Notes: generated by a model not told the origin, from the letters alone. A DNA stretch of 32,571 nt from Methylotenera sp. (GCA_028688575.1 JAQTXW010000027.1:1-32571); one strand, 5' to 3'. Shown: positions 1 to 10,737, counted from the first letter of the stretch. Numbers and translations are program-made.

Positions 1-417
1 TTGCAAACGTTGTGTGAGCAGGTCGGCTGTGGCTTCATCAGAGGCAATATCTGCGCTGGGGAATACTGTGCGTGCGGTACGGCAAACAGCTTCGTGCCCA
101 GCCACCAACTCAGCAATCATGTCTTGTGCTTTAGGCACAGATTCAGATTCTTTAATAGAGGTGAGTTTGGCAAAGTCGCGATATGTGCCAGGTGCATATA
201 CATCCAGCGCACGAATACGCTCAGCAATTAAATCTACCGCCAGCGCAAGCTCGTTATACTGCGTTTCAAACATCAGATGCAAAGTGCTGAACATTGGCCC
301 TGTGACATTCCAGTGAAAATAATGCGTTTTTAAATATAAGGTGTAAGTGTCGGCCAATAAATGCGATAAGCCCTGCGCAATTTGCTTTCTGTCTTGCTCT
401 TTAATACCGATATCCAT
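1..417 (-). CDS. dps: Dps-family ferritin-like DNA-binding protein (C-terminus cut off by window edge)
   Basis: Translating the minus strand from an ATG at 417 gives 139 residues open to the window edge. Dps proteins form dodecamers that oxidise and store iron and protect DNA. The Dps ferroxidase pattern is present with family spacing: His35 in a HWNVTGP motif, His47, Glu51, Asp62 and Glu66. A good Shine-Dalgarno (AGGAG) lies a few bases upstream. The gene is divergent from ftsK, and the 125-bp space between them holds a large inverted repeat that may control it. The family call is firm. Whether it is a classical Dps or a bacterioferritin-like miniferritin cannot be settled without the missing end. 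Confidence 0.88.
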   Translation of the reverse strand, partial: MDIGIKEQDRKQIAQGLSHLLADTYTLYLKTHYFHWNVTGPMFSTLHLMFETQYNELALAVDLIAERIRALDVYAPGTYRDFAKLTSIKESESVPKAQDMIAELVAGHEAVCRTARTVFPSADIASDEATADLLTQRLQ

Positions 418-448
418 GATGGACTCCTATTGTGTCTGATATTCGACT

Positions 449-476
449 TTAGAATGTTATTCGAATGATATTCTAA
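449..476. promoter_or_regulatory. 28-bp interrupted palindrome between dps and ftsK (Fur/PerR-like operator candidate)
   Basis: TTAGAAT, 3 bp, ATTCGAAT, 3 bp, ATTCTAA: 24 of 28 positions are symmetric. The layout of three AT-rich blocks recalls overlapping Fur-family boxes. It lies 32-59 bp upstream of the dps start, where the dps promoter should be, and just upstream of the putative ftsK -10. Dps genes are commonly controlled by iron or peroxide regulators, so this is a plausible operator. The regulator itself is an inference. Confidence 0.5.
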
Positions 477-499
477 TCCCTACCCACTGACTTTGATAC

Positions 500-508
500 T
501 GCTATAAT
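500..508 (+). promoter_or_regulatory. Extended -10 promoter of ftsK
   Basis: TG-C-TATAAT, a perfect sigma70 -10 hexamer with the TG extension, lies 35 bp upstream of the ftsK start codon. No good -35 is visible at the usual spacing, which fits an extended -10 promoter. The palindrome at 449-476 ends about 24 bp upstream of it. Confidence 0.5.
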
Positions 509-542
509 TGAATTTAACAGCTAAATTAATTAAAGGTTCATC

Positions 543-2852
543 TTGTTTTTTAAAAAGTCAAAACCAGTCAATGCGCGCCGTGAGGCCGAGGTGGTTCAAT
601 CTAACGCACTTGCCACTACGCTGATTAAAGAGGCTTGGTGGCTGGGTTTGGTGTTGATCGGCGCTTACATTACGGTCATCCTTTTTAGCTACAGCCCGCA
701 CGATAGTTCGTGGTCACATATCGCCCCAGAAGGCGCGCTTATTCAGAATGCGGGCGGTGCGGTTGGTGCGTGGGTTTCTGATTTGCTGTTATATGTGTTT
801 GGTTTTTCAGCTTGGTGGTGGGCAGTGCTGGCTTTTTATGCCATGTGGTTTGTCTATCTTAAATTAGAAGTGGTTGACCAAAGCGAGCGTCCTTTTCTGC
901 TATATAACTTTATTGGATTTGCCTTGCTACTAGTGGCCTCCAGTGCGCTTGAGGCAGGCCATTTGATTGATTTCCCAGCCCAACTGCCATTAGCACCTGG
1001 CGGTATGCTGGGTGCTGCGGTTGATAATGGCTTGCGCAGCCTGTTTGGCTACACTGGGTCCAGTATGTTGCTGTTACTGATATTTGTTGTCGGGTTCAGC
1101 CTGTTCACAGGTTGGTCATGGATTGTAATCACCGAGAAATTTGGCGCATTTTTAATTAACACTTATGAATTTATTCAGTTCAAGTGGCAGGATTGGCAAG
1201 ATAGAAAAGCGGGCAGGGTCGCTGAAATTGAACGCACCGAGTTTGTTGAGAGTGAGCGCAAGCGGGTAGAGCGTCGCGAACCCGTGCAGATTGAAGCGCC
1301 AGTACTTGAAATTGTACAAAGCGCACGTGTGCAAAAAGAAAAACAAGTACCATTGTTCGATGCGCACCCAGATACACCTTTACCCCCCATCCATTTGCTG
1401 GATGAACCCTCGGGCGCAGTGGAATTGCCTTCGGCTGAAACGCTGGACTTCACTTCACGCTTGATTGAGCGCAAGTTGATGGATTTTGGCATTGAAGTCA
1501 AAGTGCTGACGGCTTTGCCAGGCCCTGTGATTACGCGTTATGAGCTAGAGCCTGCGCCTGGCGTTAAGGGAAGTCAGGTCACGAATCTGGTTAAAGATCT
1601 GGCACGCGCTTTGTCTGTGGTCAGCGTGCGTGTGGTAGAAACTATCCCTGGTAAAACCTGCATGGGTCTGGAAATCCCCAATCCTAAACGCCAGATTGTG
1701 TATTTGTCTGAAATCATGGGGAGTCAGGCTTATGCCGATGTGCATTCTCCGCTGGCAATCTCTTTAGGTAAAGATATTGGCGGCAAGCCTGCGGTGGCAG
1801 ATTTGGCCAAAATGCCGCATGTACTGGTTGCGGGTACCACAGGCTCTGGTAAATCGGTTGCGATTAATGCACTTATCCTGAGCTTGCTTTACAAGGCAGA
1901 TGCGAGCCAGGTGCGCATGATTTTGATCGACCCTAAAATGCTGGAGCTTTCGGTTTATGAGGGGATTCCACATTTACTGGCACCAGTTGTCACTGATATG
2001 CGTCAGGCGGCTAATGCGCTTAACTGGTGCGTGGCAGAGATGGAGCGACGTTATAAATTGATGTCCATGTTAGGTGTGCGTAATCTGGCGGGTTACAACC
2101 AAAAAATTAAAGAAGCTGAAAAAGCAGGCGAGAAAATTCCGCATCCATTTAGTTTAACGCCTGACGAACCTGAACCATTAACTGAAATGCCATTGATTGT
2201 TGTGGTGATTGATGAGTTGGCCGATTTGATGATGGTGGTTGGCAAAAAGGTTGAGGAGCTTATCGCACGGTTAGCACAAAAAGCGCGCGCTTCTGGCATT
2301 CATCTCGTGCTGGCAACGCAGAGGCCATCTGTTGATGTGATTACAGGGCTGATAAAAGCCAATGTACCTACGCGGATTTCTTTTCAGGTATCCAGCAAAA
2401 TTGATTCACGCACTATTTTGGACCAAATGGGTGCAGAGGCGCTGCTGGGGCAGGGGGATATGCTTTATATGCCGCCAGGGACAGGGTATCCAGTGCGGAT
2501 ACATGGTGCGTTTGTATCTGACCAGGAAGTGCATAAAGTGGTGAATCACCTTAAAGCGCAGGGTGAACCTAATTACATTGAGGGTATCCTAAGCAATGAA
2601 GCCGAAGAGGGTGGTGATTTTGTCAGTGGCGGTTCAGGTGAGGGTGGGGCTGAGGTTGACCCACTCTATGATGAGGCGGTTTCTATTGTACTAAAAACGC
2701 GCCGAGCCAGTATTTCATCGGTACAGCGGCAACTGCGCATAGGGTATAACCGTGCAGCGCGCCTGATTGAAGACATGGAGCGCGCGGGTTTGGTTTCTAC
2801 CATGCAAAGCAATGGTAACCGTGAGGTGCTGGCACCCCATCACGAAGCCTAG
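543..2852 (+). CDS. ftsK: DNA translocase FtsK
   Basis: A membrane-anchored motor that pumps chromosomal DNA through the closing septum and activates dimer resolution at dif. The 769-residue protein starts at TTG: an in-frame TAA lies 12 bp upstream and an AAAGG ribosome-binding site 6-7 bases before the start. The N-terminal part holds about four membrane helices (roughly residues 30-200). A charged linker follows, shorter than in E. coli FtsK. The RecA-type motor has Walker A GTTGSGKS near residue 431 and the conserved [12 protein letters not shown] segment. The C-terminal winged-helix gamma domain (about 700-769) would read KOPS sequences. It is first in the order ftsK-lolA-rarA-serS, the same as in E. 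coli. Confidence 0.97.
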   Translation: MFFKKSKPVNARREAEVVQSNALATTLIKEAWWLGLVLIGAYITVILFSYSPHDSSWSHIAPEGALIQNAGGAVGAWVSDLLLYVFGFSAWWWAVLAFYAMWFVYLKLEVVDQSERPFLLYNFIGFALLLVASSALEAGHLIDFPAQLPLAPGGMLGAAVDNGLRSLFGYTGSSMLLLLIFVVGFSLFTGWSWIVITEKFGAFLINTYEFIQFKWQDWQDRKAGRVAEIERTEFVESERKRVERREPVQIEAPVLEIVQSARVQKEKQVPLFDAHPDTPLPPIHLLDEPSGAVELPSAETLDFTSRLIERKLMDFGIEVKVLTALPGPVITRYELEPAPGVKGSQVTNLVKDLARALSVVSVRVVETIPGKTCMGLEIPNPKRQIVYLSEIMGSQAYADVHSPLAISLGKDIGGKPAVADLAKMPHVLVAGTTGSGKSVAINALILSLLYKADASQVRMILIDPKMLELSVYEGIPHLLAPVVTDMRQAANALNWCVAEMERRYKLMSMLGVRNLAGYNQKIKEAEKAGEKIPHPFSLTPDEPEPLTEMPLIVVVIDELADLMMVVGKKVEELIARLAQKARASGIHLVLATQRPSVDVITGLIKANVPTRISFQVSSKIDSRTILDQMGAEALLGQGDMLYMPPGTGYPVRIHGAFVSDQEVHKVVNHLKAQGEPNYIEGILSNEAEEGGDFVSGGSGEGGAEVDPLYDEAVSIVLKTRRASISSVQRQLRIGYNRAARLIEDMERAGLVSTMQSNGNREVLAPHHEA

Positions 2853-2898
2853 CGTAGTAAGCAACGCTTACGTTATTGACACAACTGAAAAAACAAAT

Positions 2899-3528
2899 AT
2901 GAGATTACGCTATTTTAAAATTTTACTGGCATTAGTGCTGCTATCTGGTTTGTTGCCAGTGAGTGCTCAGGCCGACGGCATGGCGAGCGTTAAGGTGTTT
3001 TATGAGCAAACGCAATCAATACGTGCTGACTTTCATCAGGTGGTGACCGATAAGCAAGGGCGCAAGGTGCAGGATGTGACGGGTAAAATGCAGCTTAAGC
3101 GGCCTAATCAGTTCCGTTGGGACTACTACAAACCTTACGAGCAGCAGATTATCAGCGATGGCAATCAGGTGTGGTTGTACGATGTGGATCTGGCACAGGT
3201 CACTGTGCGAGCGTTAGGCGATGCGCTAGGGACGAGCCCCGCAGCCTTGCTGGCGGGTGGCAAAGCCATTGAAGACACGTTCAGGTTGGCGAATGCCTAT
3301 CGTAAAGATGATATGGATTGGGTGAGTGCCACCCCAAAAGCAAAAGAATCAGGTTTTGACAAGATTTTGCTGGGCTTTAAAAATAATAAAATTCACGCAT
3401 TGTCATTAATTGATAGTTTTGGGCACCACACTAATATTCAATTTTCAGAGGTTGAAATCAACCCCAAGTTGGATGAAAAAGGCTTTTTGTTCAAACCGCC
3501 CAAGGGCGTGGATGTGGTGGGCGAGTAA
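2899..3528 (+). CDS. lolA: Outer-membrane lipoprotein carrier protein LolA
   Basis: A periplasmic chaperone that takes lipoproteins from LolCDE and delivers them to LolB at the outer membrane. The chosen ATG gives 209 residues with a clear signal peptide (basic start, hydrophobic core, cleavage near the sequence AQA-DG). Earlier in-frame starts would run back inside ftsK and place 44 non-signal residues in front. The mature part has family features, including the segments QLKRPNQFRWDY and QIISDGNQVWLYD. It lies 46 bp after ftsK and 14 bp before rarA, so the three are probably co-transcribed. Confidence 0.95.
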   Translation: MRLRYFKILLALVLLSGLLPVSAQADGMASVKVFYEQTQSIRADFHQVVTDKQGRKVQDVTGKMQLKRPNQFRWDYYKPYEQQIISDGNQVWLYDVDLAQVTVRALGDALGTSPAALLAGGKAIEDTFRLANAYRKDDMDWVSATPKAKESGFDKILLGFKNNKIHALSLIDSFGHHTNIQFSEVEINPKLDEKGFLFKPPKGVDVVGE

Positions 3529-3542
3529 AAACAAACCCTTGA

Positions 3543-4859
3543 ATGACTATTTTGAACAGCCTCTTTACCCCCAATACGCCAGAAGCCCCACTTGCTGAGA
3601 GATTACGCCCTAAAACTTTAGATGAGGTGGTCGGGCAGTCGCACTTGCTCGGCGCAGGCAAGCCACTGAGATTGGCTTTTCAGTCAGGCAAGCTCCCCTC
3701 TATGATTTTGTGGGGGCCGCCAGGGGTTGGTAAAACCACTTTGGCGCGATTGATTGCCAATACAGCACAAGCCGAATTTATTCCCATTTCTGCCGTGCTG
3801 TCAGGGATTAAAGACATCCGTGAGGCTGTAGAACGAGCAGAACTTACCTTGCAGCAGCATGGCCGTAAGACTATTTTGTTTGTAGATGAAGTGCATCGTT
3901 TTAATAAAGGCCAGCAAGATGCTTTTTTACCTTATGTCGAGAGTGGCTTAATTACTTTTATCGGCGCTACGACAGAGAATCCTTCATTTGAGGTCAATAG
4001 TGCGCTATTAAGCCGTGCGCAGGTGTTTGTGCTCAACTCGCTTTCAGAGGCGGAACTGTCATTACTGCTTGACCGCGCACAGCAATTAGTGGCGAATGAT
4101 TTGACGGTTACGTCAGAAGTGCGTGAACAGGTATTGGCGTACGCCGACGGTGATGCAAGGCGATTACTCAATTTTGCAGAGAGTTTGTTCAATGCGGCGC
4201 AGGGTGCAGGCATTGTAGAAATTGATGAGGCCTTTTTGCAAACCACAATGGCAAGCAAGCTGCGTCGGTTTGATAAAGGTGGTGAAGCCTTTTATGATCA
4301 AATATCTGCATTGCATAAATCCGTGCGTGGCTCTAATCCTGATGCGGCCCTATATTGGTTTTTACGGATGATAGACGGCGGTGCTGATCCTTTATATTTA
4401 GGGCGGCGCATTGTGCGCATGGCGGTAGAAGATATTGGCATTGCAGATCCGCGTGCACAAACCATGGCACTGGAGGCGTGCCAGATTTATGAGCGGCTTG
4501 GGTCGCCAGAAGGTGAGCTTGCGCTATCCAATGCAGTCATCTATTTGGCGGTTGCGGCAAAAAGCAATGCGGCTTACATGGCGTATAATCAAGCGAAAGC
4601 TTTTGTTGCGCAGGATAAATCCCGCCCAGTACCATTGCATTTGAGAAACGCTCCTACCAAACTCATGAAGGCGCTGGATTACGGCAAGGAATACCGCTAC
4701 GCACATCATGAACCAGAAGCTTATGCCGCAGGTGAGCAATATTTCCCAGATGATTTGTCACCTCAGCAGTTTTATGTGCCCACACCACGTGGGCTTGAGG
4801 GTAAAATAGCGGAAAAATTAAACCATTTGCGCGAGCTAGATAAAAAATCAAAAAAATAA
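3543..4859 (+). CDS. rarA: Replication-associated recombination protein A (AAA+ ATPase RarA/MgsA)
   Basis: A clamp-loader-like AAA+ ATPase acting at stalled or gapped replication forks, of the Mgs1/WRNIP1 family. The 438 residues match the usual family length. Walker A GPPGVGKTTL lies near residue 58 and Walker B with the DEVHRF sequence near 116. The ENPSFEVNSALLSR segment contains the expected sensor and arginine-finger region. The C-terminal half has the tetramerisation-type sequence around ALYWFLRMIDGGADPLYLGRR. The start ATG has only a weak ribosome-binding site, which suggests coupling to lolA. Confidence 0.96.
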   Translation: MTILNSLFTPNTPEAPLAERLRPKTLDEVVGQSHLLGAGKPLRLAFQSGKLPSMILWGPPGVGKTTLARLIANTAQAEFIPISAVLSGIKDIREAVERAELTLQQHGRKTILFVDEVHRFNKGQQDAFLPYVESGLITFIGATTENPSFEVNSALLSRAQVFVLNSLSEAELSLLLDRAQQLVANDLTVTSEVREQVLAYADGDARRLLNFAESLFNAAQGAGIVEIDEAFLQTTMASKLRRFDKGGEAFYDQISALHKSVRGSNPDAALYWFLRMIDGGADPLYLGRRIVRMAVEDIGIADPRAQTMALEACQIYERLGSPEGELALSNAVIYLAVAAKSNAAYMAYNQAKAFVAQDKSRPVPLHLRNAPTKLMKALDYGKEYRYAHHEPEAYAAGEQYFPDDLSPQQFYVPTPRGLEGKIAEKLNHLRELDKKSKK

Positions 4860-4860
4860 A

Positions 4861-4990
4861 TCAGCCACAGATGCACGCGGATATCGTATCAATTTTAAAT
4901 CGGCAGTTTGTAGATATCTCGTTATTTAACTATGCTTAAATAGCCAGCTTGGTTTTTTATCCGTGTGTACCCATGTTTATCTGTGGCTGA
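4861..4990. repeat. Palindromic intergenic repeat between rarA and serS (MITE-like)
   Basis: The space between rarA and serS is nearly filled by a 130-bp unit bounded by perfect 12-bp inverted ends: TCAGCCACAGAT at 4861-4872 and ATCTGTGGCTGA at 4979-4990. A second, imperfect pair lies just inside (CACGCGGAT at 4874-4882 against ATCCGTGTG at 4959-4967). Sequences of the type 'CCACAGATGnACnCGGAT' recur in intergenic regions of many bacterial genomes, from memory. Here it starts 1 bp after the rarA stop and ends 25 bp before serS, so it might end rarA transcripts or affect serS expression. Confidence 0.6.
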
Positions 4991-5015
4991 AATAAATACT
5001 TCCAGGAAAAATTAA

Positions 5016-6293
<1,278 letters not shown>

Positions 6294-6335
6294 CAGATAA
6301 AAAAGCCCTCTGCATAGACATTCTTTGAACAGGGA

Positions 6336-7760
6336 TTACTTATTGCTTGCTATTTTAAATGTGTCAAATTCTTGCGAGTGTTTAGGTTGATAGCGCTCTA
6401 AAATGCGCTGATAGCTCCGTACTGACTCCACAAAAATGACAGGTGCGCCACCGCTGGCGTAGCCGTATTTTACCGTGGTGTAATACTCAGGGTCTCTTAA
6501 TAACACCAGTGTCTTTTTAACATCAGCCCACCTGTCAGGGTTGAGGCCAAGTCGTTTCGCCAGCACGCGCGCATCCTCCACATGCGCATAGCCAATATTA
6601 TAGGCCGCCAGTGCTATGTAAGTCCTGTCAGGTTCTGGAATGCGCTCGGGGACTGTCTCAATTAATTTTAATAAATATTTAGCACCAGCGGGAATGCTTT
6701 GTTTGGGATCCAGTCGGTCGGTAACACCCATTAAATCAGCTGTACTTTCTGTGAGCATCATGAGGCCACGCACATTGGTGGGGGAAGTGTTGTAAGTGTC
6801 CCAGTGTGATTCACGGTAGCTAAGTGCAGCCAGCAAGCGCCAGTCCAGCCCAGTGAGCACTTGTGCCTCTTTAAATAAATGCATGTATTTAGGCAACAGG
6901 GTGTTGATGCGAGTGAGGAAGGTCGTCACATCCAAACTGTTTAACCGTTTATTATGCCCGTAATAGCGGTCCAGCAGATTGCGCAATGTGCCATCTTGTT
7001 GAATTTTTTTAAAAAAAGCGTCTACATTTTTAGTAAGTGCTACATGCGTGTTTTTAGACATGGCCCAGGCAATTTTATCTGGCTTGCCAAGTGGCATGGC
7101 CACACTTAAAGTTGGGTGGTAATTTTGCATGAGTGCTGCCAGATGGCTATCGGCAACGGTGTAATCTAGCAATCCGTCTGCGACCTCTTCGAGGAGTGAT
7201 TCGGCATTTGTGCGGTTGGCGGCATGCCATAGCAGCTCAGGATATTGCTGTTGTAACTCAGTAAGGCGCTCAGCATAGCTGGTACCGTCTGGTACGGCAA
7301 TTCTCTTGCCTATGATTTGATGAATATGACTAGGTTTTTTGTTGATAGAACTGTTAAAAACAAGCTGCTGCTGAGTTTCTTGGTAAGGCGGTGAAAATAA
7401 TACCAGATGCTCGCGTAGATGCGTGATGCTTAAATTGGCCGCCGCAATATGCGCCTTGCCTTTGAGCAGGGTGGGGATTACATCGCTGATGCTTTTAACT
7501 ACCACAAAGCGAATTTCATGGTCTGGATAATAATGATTTACAAATAAAACGGCGAGATCGTTTTCAATGCCTGCTGCCTGGTTTTCGTTATTAAGATAGT
7601 AGGTGGAGGGGCCATTGTGTGTGACAAATACAATTTCTTTTTTGCTGGGGTCTAAGGCAGGGATATCTGTTTCATCTTTTGGCGCGTTACAGGCCGTGAT
7701 GCAGGTTATGGCAGTCAAGATGATTGCCAGCTTCGCATATTGTTTGATTGTATCAATCAA
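6336..7760 (-). CDS. mltF: Membrane-bound lytic murein transglycosylase F
   Basis: Cleaves the MurNAc-GlcNAc bond of peptidoglycan with formation of 1,6-anhydro ends. The 474 residues start with a lipoprotein signal whose lipobox ends in TAC at about residue 24. A family-3 solute-binding-like domain (about 40-270) follows, then a lysozyme-like SLT domain (about 290-410). The catalytic Glu sits in the ALSYRESHW motif near residue 317, followed by the typical GLMMLT segment and AAYNIGYAH. It begins 2 bp after the rpiA stop, so it is in the same transcript, although the functions are unrelated. Confidence 0.93.
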   Translation of the reverse strand: MIDTIKQYAKLAIILTAITCITACNAPKDETDIPALDPSKKEIVFVTHNGPSTYYLNNENQAAGIENDLAVLFVNHYYPDHEIRFVVVKSISDVIPTLLKGKAHIAAANLSITHLREHLVLFSPPYQETQQQLVFNSSINKKPSHIHQIIGKRIAVPDGTSYAERLTELQQQYPELLWHAANRTNAESLLEEVADGLLDYTVADSHLAALMQNYHPTLSVAMPLGKPDKIAWAMSKNTHVALTKNVDAFFKKIQQDGTLRNLLDRYYGHNKRLNSLDVTTFLTRINTLLPKYMHLFKEAQVLTGLDWRLLAALSYRESHWDTYNTSPTNVRGLMMLTESTADLMGVTDRLDPKQSIPAGAKYLLKLIETVPERIPEPDRTYIALAAYNIGYAHVEDARVLAKRLGLNPDRWADVKKTLVLLRDPEYYTTVKYGYASGGAPVIFVESVRSYQRILERYQPKHSQEFDTFKIASNK

Positions 7761-7762
7761 AG

Positions 7763-8434
7763 TTATTGCTCTGTGACACGACCATCTCTGGCAATCAGCA
7801 CAATATCAGCCAGATTGTGAAATATGCCATGTTCTACGACACCAGGAATATTGTTAATTAAAGCATTTAACTCTTTTGCATCGGTATTTTCTGCAAACTT
7901 CATATCCAATACGTAACTGCCATGAGAGGTCACCCAGTAGCCATCTTTTGCCGCGTTGGGGCGTAAGCCACCCACGGCGCCGATTTGGTCTAAACTTTTT
8001 TTGGCGAGTTGCCAAGCAAAAGGGATCACCTCAATCGGAATGGCGAAGTTTTCACCAATGTGCGTCACCAGCTTGCTGGCATCGGCCACAGCAATAAATT
8101 GTCTGGCGGCTTTTGCTAGGAGTTTTTCTTTCACTAAATCACTGCCACGGCCCTTGAGTAGTGTTTTGTCTGGGGTGATTTCATCAGCGCCATCGACATA
8201 AAGGTCAATGCTGCTGATATGCTCCAGTGCAACAATGGGTAAATTGAGCGATTGCGCTTTTTGTGCACTGATGGTCGAACTGGCAACGGTGGTGAGTTTC
8301 AAGTGCTCTTCACGGGCCAGGCGCGCAAGCTCCTCAATAAAATAGTTGGCGGTCGATCCAGTGCCAAGACCAACGAGCATGTCATGTTTGACATGTTTTG
8401 CAGCGTGCAGTGCGACTAATTGTTTATCGTTCAT
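7763..8434 (-). CDS. rpiA: Ribose-5-phosphate isomerase A
   Basis: Interconverts ribose-5-phosphate and ribulose-5-phosphate in the pentose phosphate pathway; in a methylotroph it would also help regenerate ribulose monophosphate-cycle acceptors. The 223 residues are the normal length. The phosphate loop GTGSTA, the catalytic DGADE pair of aspartates, and Lys and Glu in the segment KGRGSDLVKEK are present. That segment replaces the commoner KGGGAALTREK but keeps the catalytic Glu, so I regard it as a natural variant. An AGGAG site precedes the ATG. It leads a two-gene operon with mltF. Confidence 0.96.
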   Translation of the reverse strand: MNDKQLVALHAAKHVKHDMLVGLGTGSTANYFIEELARLAREEHLKLTTVASSTISAQKAQSLNLPIVALEHISSIDLYVDGADEITPDKTLLKGRGSDLVKEKLLAKAARQFIAVADASKLVTHIGENFAIPIEVIPFAWQLAKKSLDQIGAVGGLRPNAAKDGYWVTSHGSYVLDMKFAENTDAKELNALINNIPGVVEHGIFHNLADIVLIARDGRVTEQ

Positions 8435-8505
8435 CTCTGCGCTCCTGATGATATTCTTAATTTTTATTATGACTATATTAACGCGATTTTAGTTTGTTGA
8501 GGGAT

Positions 8506-8530
8506 AAAAAAAAGGGAGCGCATGGCTCCC
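8506..8530 (-). terminator. Intrinsic terminator of efp
   Basis: Stem GGGAGC / GCTCCC (8514-8519 and 8525-8530) with a 5-nt loop. On the minus strand it is followed by eight U residues (the A run at 8506-8513). It lies 32 bp after the efp stop and insulates efp from rpiA. Confidence 0.85.
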
Positions 8531-8561
8531 GATTTTTAAAATCTTGCTGAAAACTCAGCAA

Positions 8562-9122
8562 TTATTTCATGACACGGTTGCGGTATTCGCCTGTACGTGT
8601 GTCAATTTCAATTTTGTCACCTTGTGCGCAGAATAAAGGCACTGAGATTTCAAAACCTGAAGCGATTTTTGCTGGCTTCATCACTTTGCCTGAGGTGTCA
8701 CCCTTAACTGCTGGCTCCGTGTAGGTGATTTCACGTACCACCGTAGTTGGCAACTCAACGGTGATTGCCTTGCCATCGTAAAAGCGTAAATCAGCTGGCA
8801 TGCCGTCTTCCAGGTAAGGGAGTGCATCTTCCATGAACTCTGCATCGACATCATATTGGTTGTATTCAGCGTCCATAAACACGTATGTTGGATCAGCAAA
8901 GTAAGAGTAAGTGACTTCTTTTTTCTCGAGGATGATCACGTCAAACTTATCACCTGCGCCGTAGATGCTCTCGCTTGGTGCTTCTGTCAGTAAGTTTTTG
9001 AACTTCATTTTAACCACAGCAGTGCTGCGGCCTGATTTGTTGTATTCTGCTTTTACGACGACTAGTGGAACGTTATCCACCATAATCACGTTGCCGGCGC
9101 GGAGTTCTTGTGCTGTTTTCAT
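8562..9122 (-). CDS. efp: Translation elongation factor P
   Basis: Binds ribosomes stalled at consecutive prolines and restores peptide-bond formation. The 186 residues form the three expected beta-barrel domains. The modified loop reads NKSGRS with Arg at position 32. This is the residue that EarP rhamnosylates in the arginine-type EF-P branch, rather than the Lys used by EpmA or YmfI systems. EarP is encoded 38 bp upstream on the same strand, so substrate and enzyme are probably co-expressed. Confidence 0.97.
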   Translation of the reverse strand: MKTAQELRAGNVIMVDNVPLVVVKAEYNKSGRSTAVVKMKFKNLLTEAPSESIYGAGDKFDVIILEKKEVTYSYFADPTYVFMDAEYNQYDVDAEFMEDALPYLEDGMPADLRFYDGKAITVELPTTVVREITYTEPAVKGDTSGKVMKPAKIASGFEISVPLFCAQGDKIEIDTRTGEYRNRVMK

Positions 9123-9160
9123 AGGTTGCCCTTAAAAGTCTATATGCGTAAAATCGCGCA

Positions 9161-10294
9161 TTATACCTTATTTTTAGCGATGTTTTTGGTGATTTTTTCA
9201 CTAAAAATCACCAACTTAGTGGTAAGGTCGGTGCGGTCTGCCAGAGCAGCTGATTGTTGCAGGGTGTGCGCTTGGATTTCAGGTAGTAGTATTAAGTAGT
9301 TTTGCCAGTGCTGCTGCATGCTGTCGCGCACAGCAGTGCCAGATTGCCAGGCATGTTGCATGGCGCGAACAATCGTTTGTGTTGGCTGCTTCATGCAGCC
9401 ATAAAATGCCGCCAAAAACGCATCAAGCTTGATAAGGTGTGTATCTTCACTTTGTAAATATGGTTGCCAGATAAAAGGTTTGCCTGCCCAAATAGCCCGT
9501 ATCCAGCTATCTTCTCCGCGCACAAAATTGATGTCACAGTTTGCAAGCAGTGTGTCATAGTCATTCTGGCTTAAAAACGGTAACACATGCAGATGCAGCT
9601 TGTTTTTAATGTAGGTGTTGCCCGTGCGAACTTCGCTTAGATTTAAAAACTGTGCAATCTCAGGCAGAACGGTGCTTGCAGGTACATGGCAATGGATGGT
9701 TTGCTGGCCGTTTGCAAGTGTTGTTAATAATGTAGAGATGGGCGCGTGCGGGTAGCAAAATAATGAAATAGATAAATGATTATCAGCATGAGTGTTGCTT
9801 AAGGTGCTTGGAGAGCAGTGTGCCTCTCTAATCAATCCGCCAGTCTTTTGTGTGAAGCCAGGAAAGAAAAAATGTCGGGTCAATTTGCCATAGTTTGCGC
9901 TTTTTGCGTGATAGTCATCTACCCATGCTTCGGCGGATAAGTATTCCAGATTAATCCATGCCGTGCTAGCTTGCATGTTGGCTTGATAGTCATTGGGTAG
10001 GCCGCAGGCGAATGCTTCAATCACCACATCGGCTTGCGGTTTGAATGCTGTCTGAGCTGTCCAGGCAGTAATGGTAATATGCTCAACGATCTGTGATTGC
10101 AGTGCGGGGTCGAGTGTGGGGATAAGTTTTTTGGCTACGCTTAAATCATCAATATAGAGCTGGATTGCTATGTGATGTTCTGTGTTTAACTGTTTGGCCA
10201 GTCGCCAGCATATGCCGATATCGCCGAAGTTATCTACTACTTTGCAGAAGATATCCCATTTTTTACGACAATTAACCACTGCCTGCTGTTGCAT
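9161..10294 (-). CDS. earP: EF-P arginine rhamnosyltransferase EarP
   Basis: Transfers rhamnose from dTDP-rhamnose to Arg32 of EF-P (former DUF2331, GT-B fold). The N-terminal signature FCKVVDNFGDIGICWRLA carries the conserved aspartates (21 and 25 from this start). The C-terminal nucleotide-sugar site FVRGEDSWIRAIWAGKPF has the essential Glu/Asp pair. I chose ATG 10294 (377 residues) because the family begins close to the WDIFC motif. A GTG at 10309 would add five residues and overlap the previous stop. Neither start has a clear ribosome-binding site, so translation is probably coupled. The next gene, efp, encodes its substrate. Confidence 0.93.
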   Translation of the reverse strand: MQQQAVVNCRKKWDIFCKVVDNFGDIGICWRLAKQLNTEHHIAIQLYIDDLSVAKKLIPTLDPALQSQIVEHITITAWTAQTAFKPQADVVIEAFACGLPNDYQANMQASTAWINLEYLSAEAWVDDYHAKSANYGKLTRHFFFPGFTQKTGGLIREAHCSPSTLSNTHADNHLSISLFCYPHAPISTLLTTLANGQQTIHCHVPASTVLPEIAQFLNLSEVRTGNTYIKNKLHLHVLPFLSQNDYDTLLANCDINFVRGEDSWIRAIWAGKPFIWQPYLQSEDTHLIKLDAFLAAFYGCMKQPTQTIVRAMQHAWQSGTAVRDSMQQHWQNYLILLPEIQAHTLQQSAALADRTDLTTKLVIFSEKITKNIAKNKV

Positions 10295-10302
10295 GAGATG
10301 TG

Positions 10303-10653
10303 TTACCACAAATGAATGTTAAATTGTTTGAGCACAAGACCATACACATAAAATATACAGCAGGTGAATATTGCGCAGGCGATTAAAGTGGGCCAGAAGC
10401 TCCATTTGGGGAGTAAGTATGGAAATAACAAAAACATGGGCAAGGTGGGAATGACATACCAAAAAGTATAGTAGGCATGGTTGGCGATTTTAGCTGGGGC
10501 TTGTTTTTCTACAAAGAGCCAGATGAGGGTGAGAATGGTGACCATCGGTAATGCTGTCACCAATGCACCTAATTTGTCGCTGGCTTTTGCAAGTTCTGAG
10601 GCGAGCACAACGACCAAGGCGGTGATTAAGTATTTGAGTATAATAAATTTCAT
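10303..10653 (-). CDS. DUF3147-family small membrane protein
   Basis: A 116-residue protein with four hydrophobic segments (about 5-22, 32-48, 60-82 and 88-110) and almost no soluble part. The N-terminal sequence KYLITALVVVLASELAKASDKLGALVTALP matches what I remember of the DUF3147 family, whose function is unknown. It is the first gene of the likely transcript DUF3147-earP-efp, with its stop 8 bp from the earP ATG. Nothing visible ties it to EF-P modification beyond position. Confidence 0.75.
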   Translation of the reverse strand: MKFIILKYLITALVVVLASELAKASDKLGALVTALPMVTILTLIWLFVEKQAPAKIANHAYYTFWYVIPTLPMFLLFPYLLPKWSFWPTLIACAIFTCCIFYVYGLVLKQFNIHLW

Positions 10654-10690
10654 ATGCAGATACTCCAGTATTGAAGTGTCACTCCAGGTG

Positions 10691-10720
10691 TAAAAAAACC
10701 CTCAAACGAGGGTTTTTTTA
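10691..10720. terminator. Bidirectional intrinsic terminator
   Basis: A perfect 13-bp inverted repeat with a 4-nt loop: TAAAAAAACCCTC, AAAC, GAGGGTTTTTTTA. GC-rich stem and T runs are present on both strands. It lies 18 bp after the stop of the PepSY gene and isolates it from the DUF3147-earP-efp unit. Confidence 0.9.
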
Positions 10721-10737
10721 CAGTCAATTCTAACTGA

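Noticed and set aside
2767-2898. Upstream extension of lolA inside the end of ftsK
   Set aside because: The added 44 residues are not signal-like, whereas ATG 2899 gives a textbook signal peptide.
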